Assembly: GCA_052108535.1 (NCBI GenBank)
Contig: JBQDZM010000022.1
Location: 1-48,865 of the forward strand
Source of the DNA: Galactobacter sp052108535
Lineage (GTDB): Bacteria; Actinomycetota; Actinomycetes; Actinomycetales; Micrococcaceae
DNA: 48,865 nucleotides
Reading direction: 5' to 3'
Shown here piece by piece: positions 41,998 through 48,865 of this stretch. Position numbers and translations under genes: made by a program. Position 1 is the first letter of the stretch. Each line of letters begins with the position of its first letter. The notes under the pieces are model-generated. The model made no database searches and was not told where the DNA came from. It worked only from the letters and a program-made list of their open reading frames with translations.

Positions 41998-43521
41998 TCA
42001 GTCTCGAGACTGCTTGATCTTGTTGGTCAGCTCGGTGACCTGGTTGAAGATGGCCCTACGCTCCGCCATGAGCTCACGGATCTTGCGGTCGGCATGGATC
42101 ACGGTGGTGTGATCGCGACCGCCCATCATCTCCCCGATCTTGGGCAGGGACATGTCCGTCAACTCACGCAACAAATACATGGCGATCTGCCGCGCCGTCA
42201 CCAAGGTCCTGGTCCGGGACTTCGAATTGAGCTCATCGATCGTTAGCTCGAAGTACTCCGCAGTATTGGCCACGATGGACTGCGGCGTGATCACCTGAGT
42301 GTCCTCATCGGTGATGAGGTCCTTCAACACCTTCTCCGCCACATCCACCGTGACCGGCTGCCGGTTGAGCGAGGCATAAGCCGTGACCCGGATCAGGGCC
42401 CCCTCCAACTCACGGATATTCGTGGAGATGCGAGAAGCGATGTACTCCAGGACGTCATCCGGGGCTGACAGCCCCTCAGCCGTGGCCTTCTTCCGCAGAA
42501 TCGCGATACGGGTCTCCAGCTCTGGCGGCTGGATATCCGTCAGCAAACCCCACTCGAAGCGCGACCGCATCCGATCCTCAAAGCCGGAGAGCTGCTTGGG
42601 CGGCAGGTCGGAGGTGATCACCACCTGCTTGTTGTGGTTGTGCAGCGCGTTGAACGTATGGAAGAACTCCTCCTGCGTGGCGTCCTTGTTCGCAAGGAAC
42701 TGGATGTCATCGATCAGCAGGATGTCCACGTTGCGATAGGTCTGCTTGAAACTGGTTCCCTCGTCATCGCGGATCGAGTTGATGAAGTCGTTGGTGAACT
42801 CCTCAGAATTCACGTAGCGGACCCGGATTCCCGGGAACAGGTAGCGGGCGTAGTGGCCAATCGCGTGCAGGAGGTGGGTCTTCCCCAACCCCGAGCCGCC
42901 ATAGATGAACAGCGGGTTGTACGCACGAGCCGGCCCCTCAGCAACGGCAACGGCAGCGGCATGGGCAAAGCGGTTCGAGGAACCGATCACGAACGTATCG
43001 AAAACGTACTTCGGGTTCAGCCTGCCGAACTCCGAGGAATTGGAGGGGGGAGTGGGCTGCGGCCCAGGCACCCGTGCGTGGGGGATGGACCGATGATCTT
43101 GGCCTGATACCTCGTCCAGAGGGGACTCATGCGGCACAACGTCTTCTTCAACTGGCCCAGGTGACGGCTCCGGCAACGGGCCCACGGGTCGTTCAAGCCG
43201 ATCCAGCTGAGACACTTCCACGTGTTCCGCAGGTTTCGGGGAGCTCTCCTCCAAGGACGAGTCGATGCTGTAAGCACACTGCACCTGGTGACCGAAGGCA
43301 GCCGTCAGAGCCTCAGTCAACGGTTCCTTGATCTGGTTCTCCATGATCTGCCGATGCATGGCGCTGGGTACCGCCAACAGCAAAGTGGATTCCATGAGCC
43401 CGAGCGGGTGGGCAGAGGAAACGAAGCCACGCTGCCTGGGTGTGACTCGATGATCCTGTTCCAAAGTGCGTTGCACCTGGAGCCAGGCCCTGTCCACGCT
43501 GTGGGATACTTCTGCGTTCAC
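41998..43521 (-). CDS. dnaA: Chromosomal replication initiator DnaA
   Basis: 507 residues from GTG at 43521, with GAGG 7 bp upstream. Domain I is at 1-85, a Pro/Glu-rich linker domain II to ~165, then AAA+ with Walker A GGSGLGKTH (208-216), Walker B LLIDDIQ (~268-274) and the arginine-rich DRMRSRFEWG. Domain IV has the DnaA signature GGRDHTTVIHADRKI near 465-480 for binding the 9-bp boxes. It is transcribed away from rpmH. Confidence 0.98.
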   Translation of the reverse strand: MNAEVSHSVDRAWLQVQRTLEQDHRVTPRQRGFVSSAHPLGLMESTLLLAVPSAMHRQIMENQIKEPLTEALTAAFGHQVQCAYSIDSSLEESSPKPAEHVEVSQLDRLERPVGPLPEPSPGPVEEDVVPHESPLDEVSGQDHRSIPHARVPGPQPTPPSNSSEFGRLNPKYVFDTFVIGSSNRFAHAAAVAVAEGPARAYNPLFIYGGSGLGKTHLLHAIGHYARYLFPGIRVRYVNSEEFTNDFINSIRDDEGTSFKQTYRNVDILLIDDIQFLANKDATQEEFFHTFNALHNHNKQVVITSDLPPKQLSGFEDRMRSRFEWGLLTDIQPPELETRIAILRKKATAEGLSAPDDVLEYIASRISTNIRELEGALIRVTAYASLNRQPVTVDVAEKVLKDLITDEDTQVITPQSIVANTAEYFELTIDELNSKSRTRTLVTARQIAMYLLRELTDMSLPKIGEMMGGRDHTTVIHADRKIRELMAERRAIFNQVTELTNKIKQSRD

Positions 43522-44072
43522 CTGTGCCTCTTGTCCTGCTCGTCATACCGCGTACTGGCCGTGGCGCGTCTTTTCGTGAAAAAAGATGCCGTCGTCACGA
43601 CGCGGTCCCCTGGTACGAGTCACGAAGGGGACACGAACACCTACGGTACCCGGTATCAACACCTCTTATCCACAGACCTTCTACACATGCTGGGGACAAA
43701 AGAGCCCCGGAACCATCGCTATCCCCAGACTTGTCCCCATCTTGTGGATAACTTGGGTGAACAGGGGGTGGATGACGGGGCTCGCAGATGAACGGCAGTC
43801 GGCAGCCGCCCACTCGAGCTCGGGGCCCGGACTTTCCCGTGAATCCGGGCGTGGCGTTGCTCACCCGTGTTTGACCGTGATCCCCCGCGTCGTCTACCGT
43901 TAACAAGTCTCACCATGCATGGGGCCGGTGTTTCACGCCAGCCACCCAAGCATGGAAAGAGTCCAGGACCACCACATGGTGGACGCATCCATCCCGTTGT
44001 AACCCCGGTACCGCCGGTGGTCATCCGTGACGGGCGATGCCCCACGAGAACGATGTCAATGGAGTGTGAACC
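43522..44072. other. dnaA-rpmH intergenic region
   Basis: 551 bp. It holds two perfect DnaA boxes as an inverted pair (TTATCCACA 43666-43674, +; and 43743-43751, -) and the rpmH promoter. A second part of a bipartite origin, or dnaA autoregulation, is possible. No gene is supported in the remainder. Confidence 0.6.
43871..43900 (+). promoter_or_regulatory. Promoter of rpmH
   Basis: TTGACC (43871-43876) and TACCGT (43895-43900) with an 18-bp spacer, 173 bp before the rpmH start. The -35 is strong and the -10 weak; it is a plausible match only. Confidence 0.45.
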
Positions 44073-44210
44073 GTGAGCAAGCGGACCTACCAGCCCAATA
44101 ACCGCCGTCGTGCCAAGAAGCACGGCTTCCGTCTGCGCATGCGTACCCGTGCAGGCCGCGCAATTCTGTCGACCCGCCGCACCAAGGGTCGCAAGGCGCT
44201 CTCCGCCTGA
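44073..44210 (+). CDS. rpmH: Ribosomal protein bL34
   Basis: 45 residues from GTG at 44073, with GGAG 8 bp upstream. The start MSKRTYQPNNRRRAKKHGF and the highly basic remainder with RAGRAILSTRR are diagnostic for bL34 of the large subunit. It opens the rpmH-rnpA-yidD-yidC operon and is 35 bp from rnpA. Confidence 0.98.
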   Translation: MSKRTYQPNNRRRAKKHGFRLRMRTRAGRAILSTRRTKGRKALSA

Positions 44211-44245
44211 GTCGCTGAACCGACCTGGTCGACGAGGTCGCTCAA

Positions 44246-44602
44246 ATGTTGCCGCGTATCCACCGTCTCAGTGACGGACGCGAGCTGAACACCACAGCGC
44301 GTTCCGGCACCCGTGCAGGGTGCCGGAACTTCGTCGTATCTACGGTCGTTCAACCTGTTGGGTCCACCGGACCCAGCCGATTCGGTTTCATCGTCTCGAA
44401 GCAGGTGGGTAATGCCGTGACACGCAACCTCGTCAAACGGCGCCTTCGGGAGATTGCTTGGACCATGATCTCGGATGAACATCGGACGGGAATCGACGTG
44501 GTCGTCCGGGCGCTGCCCGGGTCCGCGACAGCGGACTATTCCAAGTTGGACCGCGATCTACGCAAATGCCTGCATCGAGGTCTGAGCGGCTCCCGCACGT
44601 GA
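44246..44602 (+). CDS. rnpA: RNase P protein subunit
   Basis: 118 residues. It shows the RnpA pattern with FGFIVSKQVGNAVTRNLVKRRLRE, the RNR motif region that binds RNase P RNA for tRNA 5' maturation. The C-terminal part has the usual DVVVRALPG strand. The stop overlaps the GTG of yidD. Confidence 0.96.
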   Translation: MLPRIHRLSDGRELNTTARSGTRAGCRNFVVSTVVQPVGSTGPSRFGFIVSKQVGNAVTRNLVKRRLREIAWTMISDEHRTGIDVVVRALPGSATADYSKLDRDLRKCLHRGLSGSRT

Positions 44603-45024
44603 AACCAGATCACGGTGACGTGCACGGGGTGGACGGTGCGGATCTGCTGAAACAGCTTGGCCCTGCCCCGGTTCTGCCGGCAGACCAAGTACCACCGACC
44701 CCTTGGTGGCGCTACCTGCTGGACCTGCCTCGATATGCGGTGATAGGGCTGCTCAAGCTCTACAGATTGGTGATCTCACCGATCTACGGTCAGGTCTGCG
44801 GGTACTTCCCGAGTTGCTCTGCCTATGGGTTGGAAGCCGTCACGGTCCATGGGGTCCTCAAAGGTGGTTGGTTGACCACCAAACGAATCCTGCGCTGTAA
44901 CCCCTGGGCGCGGGGTGGGATCGATCCGGTCCCCCCTGGCAAGCGGATTTGGCCGGAAGGCCGGGCACCCAGAATCATTGAACTGAATCACCCTCCTCTA
45001 CCCGAGGAGCACCACTCCTCCTGA
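44599..45024 (+). CDS. yidD: Membrane insertion efficiency factor YidD
   Basis: 141 residues from GTG at 44599, overlapping the rnpA stop by 4 bp. YidD signature region: YRLVISPIYGQVCGYFPSCSAYGLEAV with the conserved cysteines, then GGWLTTKRILRCNPWARGGIDPVP. It assists YidC-dependent insertion. N-terminal ~35 residues are an unusual polar extension. Confidence 0.93.
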   Translation: MKPDHGDVHGVDGADLLKQLGPAPVLPADQVPPTPWWRYLLDLPRYAVIGLLKLYRLVISPIYGQVCGYFPSCSAYGLEAVTVHGVLKGGWLTTKRILRCNPWARGGIDPVPPGKRIWPEGRAPRIIELNHPPLPEEHHSS

Positions 45025-45091
45025 GGGAGGAGTGCACTGACGACCGCGGCAGCCGCCGTTCCACGCCTGTACAAGGAGCAAACGAGACAAC

Positions 45092-46066
45092 ATGGGCTTC
45101 ATCGATACGATCCTGACCCCCTTCAAGTGGGTGATGTCCTGGCTCCTGTACATCTTCCACGAGCTCTTCAGCATTGTCGGGTTGGATCCTGACTCGGGCT
45201 GGACCTGGGCGTTGTCCATTGTTTTCGTGACCGTCGTGGTCCGCGCGGCTCTGATTCCGCTCTTCGCGCGGCAGATCCGTGCTCAGCGCGCCATGCAGGC
45301 ACTTCAGCCTGAACTCAAGAAGCTTCAGGCCAAGTACAAGGGCAAGAAGGACCAGCTCTCGCAGCAGGCCATGCTTGCTGAACAGCGCGCATTGTTCAAG
45401 AAGAACAACACGGGCATGTTCTCCTCCTGCCTGCCGCTGCTGGTGCAGATGCCGTTCTTCTTCTCCCTGTACCGCGTGCTCTTCACCGCCTCCAAGGCCA
45501 GCGACCAGGGCGAGTCGATCGCAGCGCTGTCAGTCGAGCGCGTGCAGAGCTTCGATAATTCCTCGATCTTCACCGCGAAGCTCTCCGACACCTTCTTGGG
45601 CCAGTTCAACGGCTCGGGCGGGGCGAACGGCGCGGTCCTGGTGGTCTCGGTCGTGATGATCCTGGCCATGACGGCATCGCAGTTCTTCACCCAGCGCCAC
45701 CTCATGACGAAGAACATGTCTCCCGCTGCCATGCAGGGGCCCTTCGCCCAGCAGCAGAAGCTCATGCTCTACATCCTGCCGCTGGTTTTCGGTATCGGTG
45801 GCATCAACTTCCCCATCGGTCTGCTCATCTACTGGACGGCCACCAACGTCTGGACCTTGGGTCAGCAGATGTGGGTTATCAAGCACAACCCAACCCCGGG
45901 CTCGCTTGCTGAGAAGGAACTCAATATCCGCCGGGCCGCCAAGGGCCTGCACCCGTTGGGTAAGACCAAGGACGACGCGGCCAAGGAGGCTGAAGAGGCC
46001 AAGAAGCTGGAAGAGCAGAAGGGCCAGCGTCAGCAGCCGCAGCGCAAGAACCGGAGGAAGAAGTGA
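45092..46066 (+). CDS. yidC: Membrane protein insertase YidC
   Basis: 324 residues. Oxa1/YidC core with five membrane segments: WTWALSIVFVTVVVRAALIPLF (basic Arg in the groove), PLLVQMPFFFSLYRVLF, and INFPIGLLIYWTATNVWTLGQQ. No large periplasmic domain, as in Gram-positive forms. The C-terminal tail is Lys/Arg/Gln-rich and can contact ribosomes. Stop overlaps jag by 4 bp. Confidence 0.97.
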   Translation: MGFIDTILTPFKWVMSWLLYIFHELFSIVGLDPDSGWTWALSIVFVTVVVRAALIPLFARQIRAQRAMQALQPELKKLQAKYKGKKDQLSQQAMLAEQRALFKKNNTGMFSSCLPLLVQMPFFFSLYRVLFTASKASDQGESIAALSVERVQSFDNSSIFTAKLSDTFLGQFNGSGGANGAVLVVSVVMILAMTASQFFTQRHLMTKNMSPAAMQGPFAQQQKLMLYILPLVFGIGGINFPIGLLIYWTATNVWTLGQQMWVIKHNPTPGSLAEKELNIRRAAKGLHPLGKTKDDAAKEAEEAKKLEEQKGQRQQPQRKNRRKK

Positions 46067-46644
46067 CTCAGGAGAACCAGGAACTGGACCCCGATGCGAC
46101 TCTGTCTGCGCAGCCGGCCGAGCCTGCGGTGGAGCCTGTAGAGGACACGCAGGAGAACGACCAGAACGTCAAGAGCGCCCTCGACAGCGAGGGAGATGCT
46201 GCCGCTGACTACCTCGAGGAACTCCTGGATATTGCCGACCTCGACGGTGATATCGACATCGAGGCCAAGAACGGGCGCGTCTACCTGTCCGTCACGGCCG
46301 AGGACGGCGACGCAGCCGGCCTCGAGTCCCTGGTCGGCGAAGACGGTGCCACGTTGGACGCATTGCAAGATCTGACCCGACTTGCAGCACTTGCTGCAAC
46401 GGGGGAGCGCTCGCGCGTCATCATCGATATCGCCGGCCACCGTTCCCGCCGTGGCGAACGCCTAGCCAGCCTGGTCCAGACCGTCGTGGATACCGTCAAG
46501 GAGACCGGCGAGCCCAAACACCTGGACCCCATGACGCCGTATGAGCGCAAGCAGGTCCATGACCTCGTCGCAGATGCCGGCCTGGAATCCGATTCGGAAG
46601 GCGAGGGTTCTCGCCGCCACGTCGTGGTTCGTCCCGAAGCCTGA
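46063..46644 (+). CDS. jag: Jag/KhpB RNA-binding protein
   Basis: 193 residues from GTG at 46063. The N-terminal ~60 residues are acidic and lack the Jag-N domain. A KH domain (~65-125) and an R3H domain (~130-185, with YERKQVHDLV and RRHVVVRP) follow. It binds RNA and is coupled to yidC and rsmG. Confidence 0.93.
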   Translation: MTQENQELDPDATLSAQPAEPAVEPVEDTQENDQNVKSALDSEGDAAADYLEELLDIADLDGDIDIEAKNGRVYLSVTAEDGDAAGLESLVGEDGATLDALQDLTRLAALAATGERSRVIIDIAGHRSRRGERLASLVQTVVDTVKETGEPKHLDPMTPYERKQVHDLVADAGLESDSEGEGSRRHVVVRPEA

Positions 46645-46647
46645 TCC

Positions 46648-47370
46648 ATGAACCACCAGGACAACAGCCTTCGCCCCGGAGAGGGCCCGGAGGGGCCTCG
46701 AATCGACGCCTCCACGGTCGCCATCGCACCAGAGGACGCTCCCCGCCCGTCGGGCACCGAATTCGAGGCAGTGCAGCACTACTTCGGTGACCGTGCAGAT
46801 CTGGCCCAGCGCTATGTTGGCCACCTCGTCTCCACGGGCATCGAATGGGGCCTCGTGGGACCGCGAGAGATCCCCCGCATCTGGGGCAGGCACGTGCTCA
46901 ATTGCGCCGCGCTCGTAGAGGTCATCCCAGAAGGTGCACTTGTCGCAGACGTGGGCTCAGGGGCAGGTCTCCCGGGCCTGGTTCTCGCCTTGGCGCGTCC
47001 GGATCTGATGATGATCCTGATTGAGCCGCTGGAGCGCCGCTGCCAGTGGCTGGACATGGTCGTTGAGGACTTGGGTCTCGGTGACCGCGTAGATGTGGTG
47101 AAGGCCCGCGCCGAACAGGTCGTTGAGACCATCGACGCCGATATCGTCACTGCTCGCGCCGTGAAGGCCCTCAAGACGCTCGTACCGCTGACGTTGCCTC
47201 TGATTCACGGGCACGGCGAGTTGCTGGCGCTTAAGGGCCGTAGCGCCCAGGACGAGATCGAGAAGGCCGCCAAGATCATCCGCAAACACAAGGGGCGTGA
47301 CGCCTCCGTCTTGACCCTGGGTGCGGAGGTCTTGGAGGAACCGACCACGGTGGTCCGCGTGCGCGTCTGA
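46648..47370 (+). CDS. rsmG: 16S rRNA G527 methyltransferase RsmG
   Basis: 240 residues. SAM-binding VADVGSGAGLPGLVLALARP and the PLERRCQWLDMVV segment fit RsmG/GidB, which methylates N7 of G527 in 16S rRNA (loss gives low-level streptomycin resistance). The start is 3 bp after jag. N-terminal ~25 residues are a polar extension. Confidence 0.96.
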   Translation: MNHQDNSLRPGEGPEGPRIDASTVAIAPEDAPRPSGTEFEAVQHYFGDRADLAQRYVGHLVSTGIEWGLVGPREIPRIWGRHVLNCAALVEVIPEGALVADVGSGAGLPGLVLALARPDLMMILIEPLERRCQWLDMVVEDLGLGDRVDVVKARAEQVVETIDADIVTARAVKALKTLVPLTLPLIHGHGELLALKGRSAQDEIEKAAKIIRKHKGRDASVLTLGAEVLEEPTTVVRVRV

Positions 47371-47530
47371 CCGCCCCTCCATCACGCGGCACCGCCGCTC
47401 ACCCAAGCGGTCGGCCACGGGGGATAGACTCGATCCTGACGGGTTTCTTGGCATGCGGCCGTGATCTGTCCGCACGATCTGGTGGAATATTTCTCCACGT
47501 ATAGACCTCGCAAGCTCAACGAAGGATGGC

Positions 47531-48394
47531 ATGAACCAGCACAGCGCCAAGCGCACCGCTGAAACGGTGACAGCGACCATCCCTCATCTGGCCCAGCCGC
47601 ACACGCGCTACCTCACCGTGAGCAACCAGAAGGGCGGAGTCGGTAAGACGACCACCACCGTCAATTTGGCTGCTGCGTTGGCCGCCGCTGGCTATCAGGT
47701 GTTGGTCGTGGATATCGATCCGCAGGGAAACGCCTCGACCGCCCTCGGCATCGACCACCATGCCGGTATCGATTCCGTTTACGACGTTCTGATCAACGAC
47801 GTCCCCTTGGAGTCCGTGGTTCTTCCGTGTCCCGACGTGGACAATCTGTCGGTCGCTCCGGCCACGATTGATCTGGCAGGGGCGGAAGTGGAGCTGGTGG
47901 CGCTCGTCGCCAGAGAACAGCGGATGAACCGAGCGGTGGCCGCCTACGAGAAGTACCGTGCTGAGGCAGGGTTGCCCCGGCTCGACTTCGTCTTCATCGA
48001 CTGCCCTCCTTCGCTCGGGCTGCTGACCGTGAATGCGTTCGTGGCCGCCCGTGAGGTGCTGATCCCCATTCAGTGCGAGTACTACGCACTCGAGGGTCTG
48101 AGCCAGCTCCTGAACAATATCCAGATGATTCAGAAGCACCTGAACTCTGATCTCGTGGTGTCCACGATTCTGCTGACCATGTATGACGGCCGGACCAACC
48201 TGGCCGCGCAGGTAGCGGAGGAAGTCCGCGAACACTTCCCGGAACAGGTACTGCGCTCCGTGATCCCGCGTAGCGTGCGGGTGTCGGAAGCACCGTCGTA
48301 CCAACAGTCAGTCATCACCTACGATCCATCCTCGACCGGTGCCTTGGCGTACTTGGCCGCAGCCGAAGAGATCGCAGCAAAGACGTCCGCCTGA
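47531..48394 (+). CDS. parA: Chromosome partitioning ATPase ParA
   Basis: 287 residues. Walker A KGGVGKTTTT (34-43), the motif VLVVDIDPQGNAS with the switch Asp and FVFIDCPPSLGLLTVNA identify a ParA/Soj ATPase that moves ParB-parS complexes. N-terminal ~25 residues are a variable extension. parB, which normally follows directly, is not seen in the remaining 470 bp, so it is either displaced or lost. Confidence 0.96.
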   Translation: MNQHSAKRTAETVTATIPHLAQPHTRYLTVSNQKGGVGKTTTTVNLAAALAAAGYQVLVVDIDPQGNASTALGIDHHAGIDSVYDVLINDVPLESVVLPCPDVDNLSVAPATIDLAGAEVELVALVAREQRMNRAVAAYEKYRAEAGLPRLDFVFIDCPPSLGLLTVNAFVAAREVLIPIQCEYYALEGLSQLLNNIQMIQKHLNSDLVVSTILLTMYDGRTNLAAQVAEEVREHFPEQVLRSVIPRSVRVSEAPSYQQSVITYDPSSTGALAYLAAAEEIAAKTSA

Positions 48395-48529
48395 GAACGA
48401 GGCCTGGTTTTCTCTTTCACTCCAGGTCCCACCTCACCAGGAGTAGCTTCGCACTCTCCAAGTTGTTGCGCACGCTCTAGATAGCTGGGCACTCTCCCGT
48501 TCACTGCGTTAGTCAGCGCTTCAGCAGGT

Positions 48530-48808
48530 CTAGTTCAGCAGTTCTTGGGCCACACCGTGCGGCACTGAGCTCCTTTTGCAAAACTCTACTTCTACAGCTT
48601 GAATGCCGTGTAGCAAGTCGCCAGTGCGCCTCTCTCCCAGGGTGACGATTTCACCTGACCTTGGGGTTAGGGTAAAAGGCACCTCCAGGCCATGAATTGG
48701 TGACGTTGGTTGTGCCGGCAGGGCACCGAGCGATTGAGCTCGCACTGTGACTGTTCCGTTCGGCCATTCGACCTGCCATCTCGTCTTGCACCCCTGGTGC
48801 CGGCTCAA
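48530..48808 (-). CDS. Small hypothetical protein, TTG start
   Basis: 92 residues from TTG at 48808, with AAGGA at 5 bp. No recognisable domain; no signal peptide or membrane helix. Base composition is visibly less GC-rich than in parA or rsmG. It is convergent with parA, and interrupts the usual parA-parB order. Confidence 0.45.
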   Translation of the reverse strand: MSRHQGCKTRWQVEWPNGTVTVRAQSLGALPAQPTSPIHGLEVPFTLTPRSGEIVTLGERRTGDLLHGIQAVEVEFCKRSSVPHGVAQELLN

Positions 48809-48865
48809 GCTTTTCCTTAGGTGTGCTTGTGGGCTGGCTCCGTTCGGGCTTGCTCCGTTCCGTGC

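Noticed and set aside
43929..43944. Possible parS site (TGTTTCACG) upstream of rpmH
   Set aside because: Half-site only; the second half does not match.

Overview
The window is a high-GC actinobacterial chromosome segment that contains the replication-origin neighbourhood. Gene content and order (rpmH-rnpA-yidD-yidC-jag-rsmG-parA on one side; dnaA-dnaN-recF-DUF721-gyrB-gyrA-DUF3566-tRNA-Ile-DLW39-tRNA-Ala on the other; then ppiA, rhomboid, crgA, class E sortase, pabA-type amidotransferase, pknB-pknA-pbpA-rodA-pstP-fhaB-fhaA, tRNA-Leu) match the conserved origin block of Micrococcales, probably Micrococcaceae. Species cannot be fixed from the sequence alone.

Layout. 1-9008 is accessory: a lipoprotein, a luciferase-like monooxygenase, an ion-transporter-type permease, a divergent TetR/SDR pair, an AAA ATPase, a decayed antitoxin fragment, a divergent EamA exporter/MocR regulator pair, and an orphan antitoxin with a truncated toxin. 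9169-19088 holds tRNA-Leu and the cell-wall/Ser-Thr kinase operon, with start-stop overlaps or gaps of a few bases from fhaA to pknA. 19304-22312 is pabA-like, a small membrane protein, sortase, crgA and a double-GNAT protein. 22313-23017 is gene-free and packed with DnaA-box-like sites. 23018-25504 is rhomboid, cyclophilin and a Lys/Ala-rich membrane protein. 25649-31161 is a second accessory block: DMT-type membrane protein, histidine kinase, divergent response regulator and acyltransferase, then a decayed S66 peptidase. 31782-43521 is the tRNA/gyr/rec/dna block, and 44073-48394 the rpmH-parA block.

How parts work together. Forks leaving the dnaN-dnaA-rpmH interval would run with gyrA/gyrB/recF/dnaN to the left and rpmH-parA to the right, which places oriC at about 41.4-43.8 kb. 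The kinase operon couples PASTA-bearing kinases (PknA, PknB), their phosphatase (PstP) and FHA readers (FhaA, FhaB) to septal or lateral peptidoglycan synthesis (SEDS protein plus class B PBP); CrgA acts in the same process. YidC, YidD, Jag and RnpA form the usual membrane-insertion/RNA cluster.

Most notable signals: (1) a remote, internally duplicated cluster of about twelve DnaA-box-like sites at 22473-22933, about 19 kb from dnaA; (2) a 16-bp operator-like motif present once on each side of the response-regulator gene; (3) a 9-bp motif TGCCCGACG repeated eight times in intergenic DNA; (4) phased direct repeats spanning overlapping start codons in the EamA/MocR pair; (5) two copies of an antitoxin segment bracketing that pair; (6) parA not followed by parB in the visible DNA.
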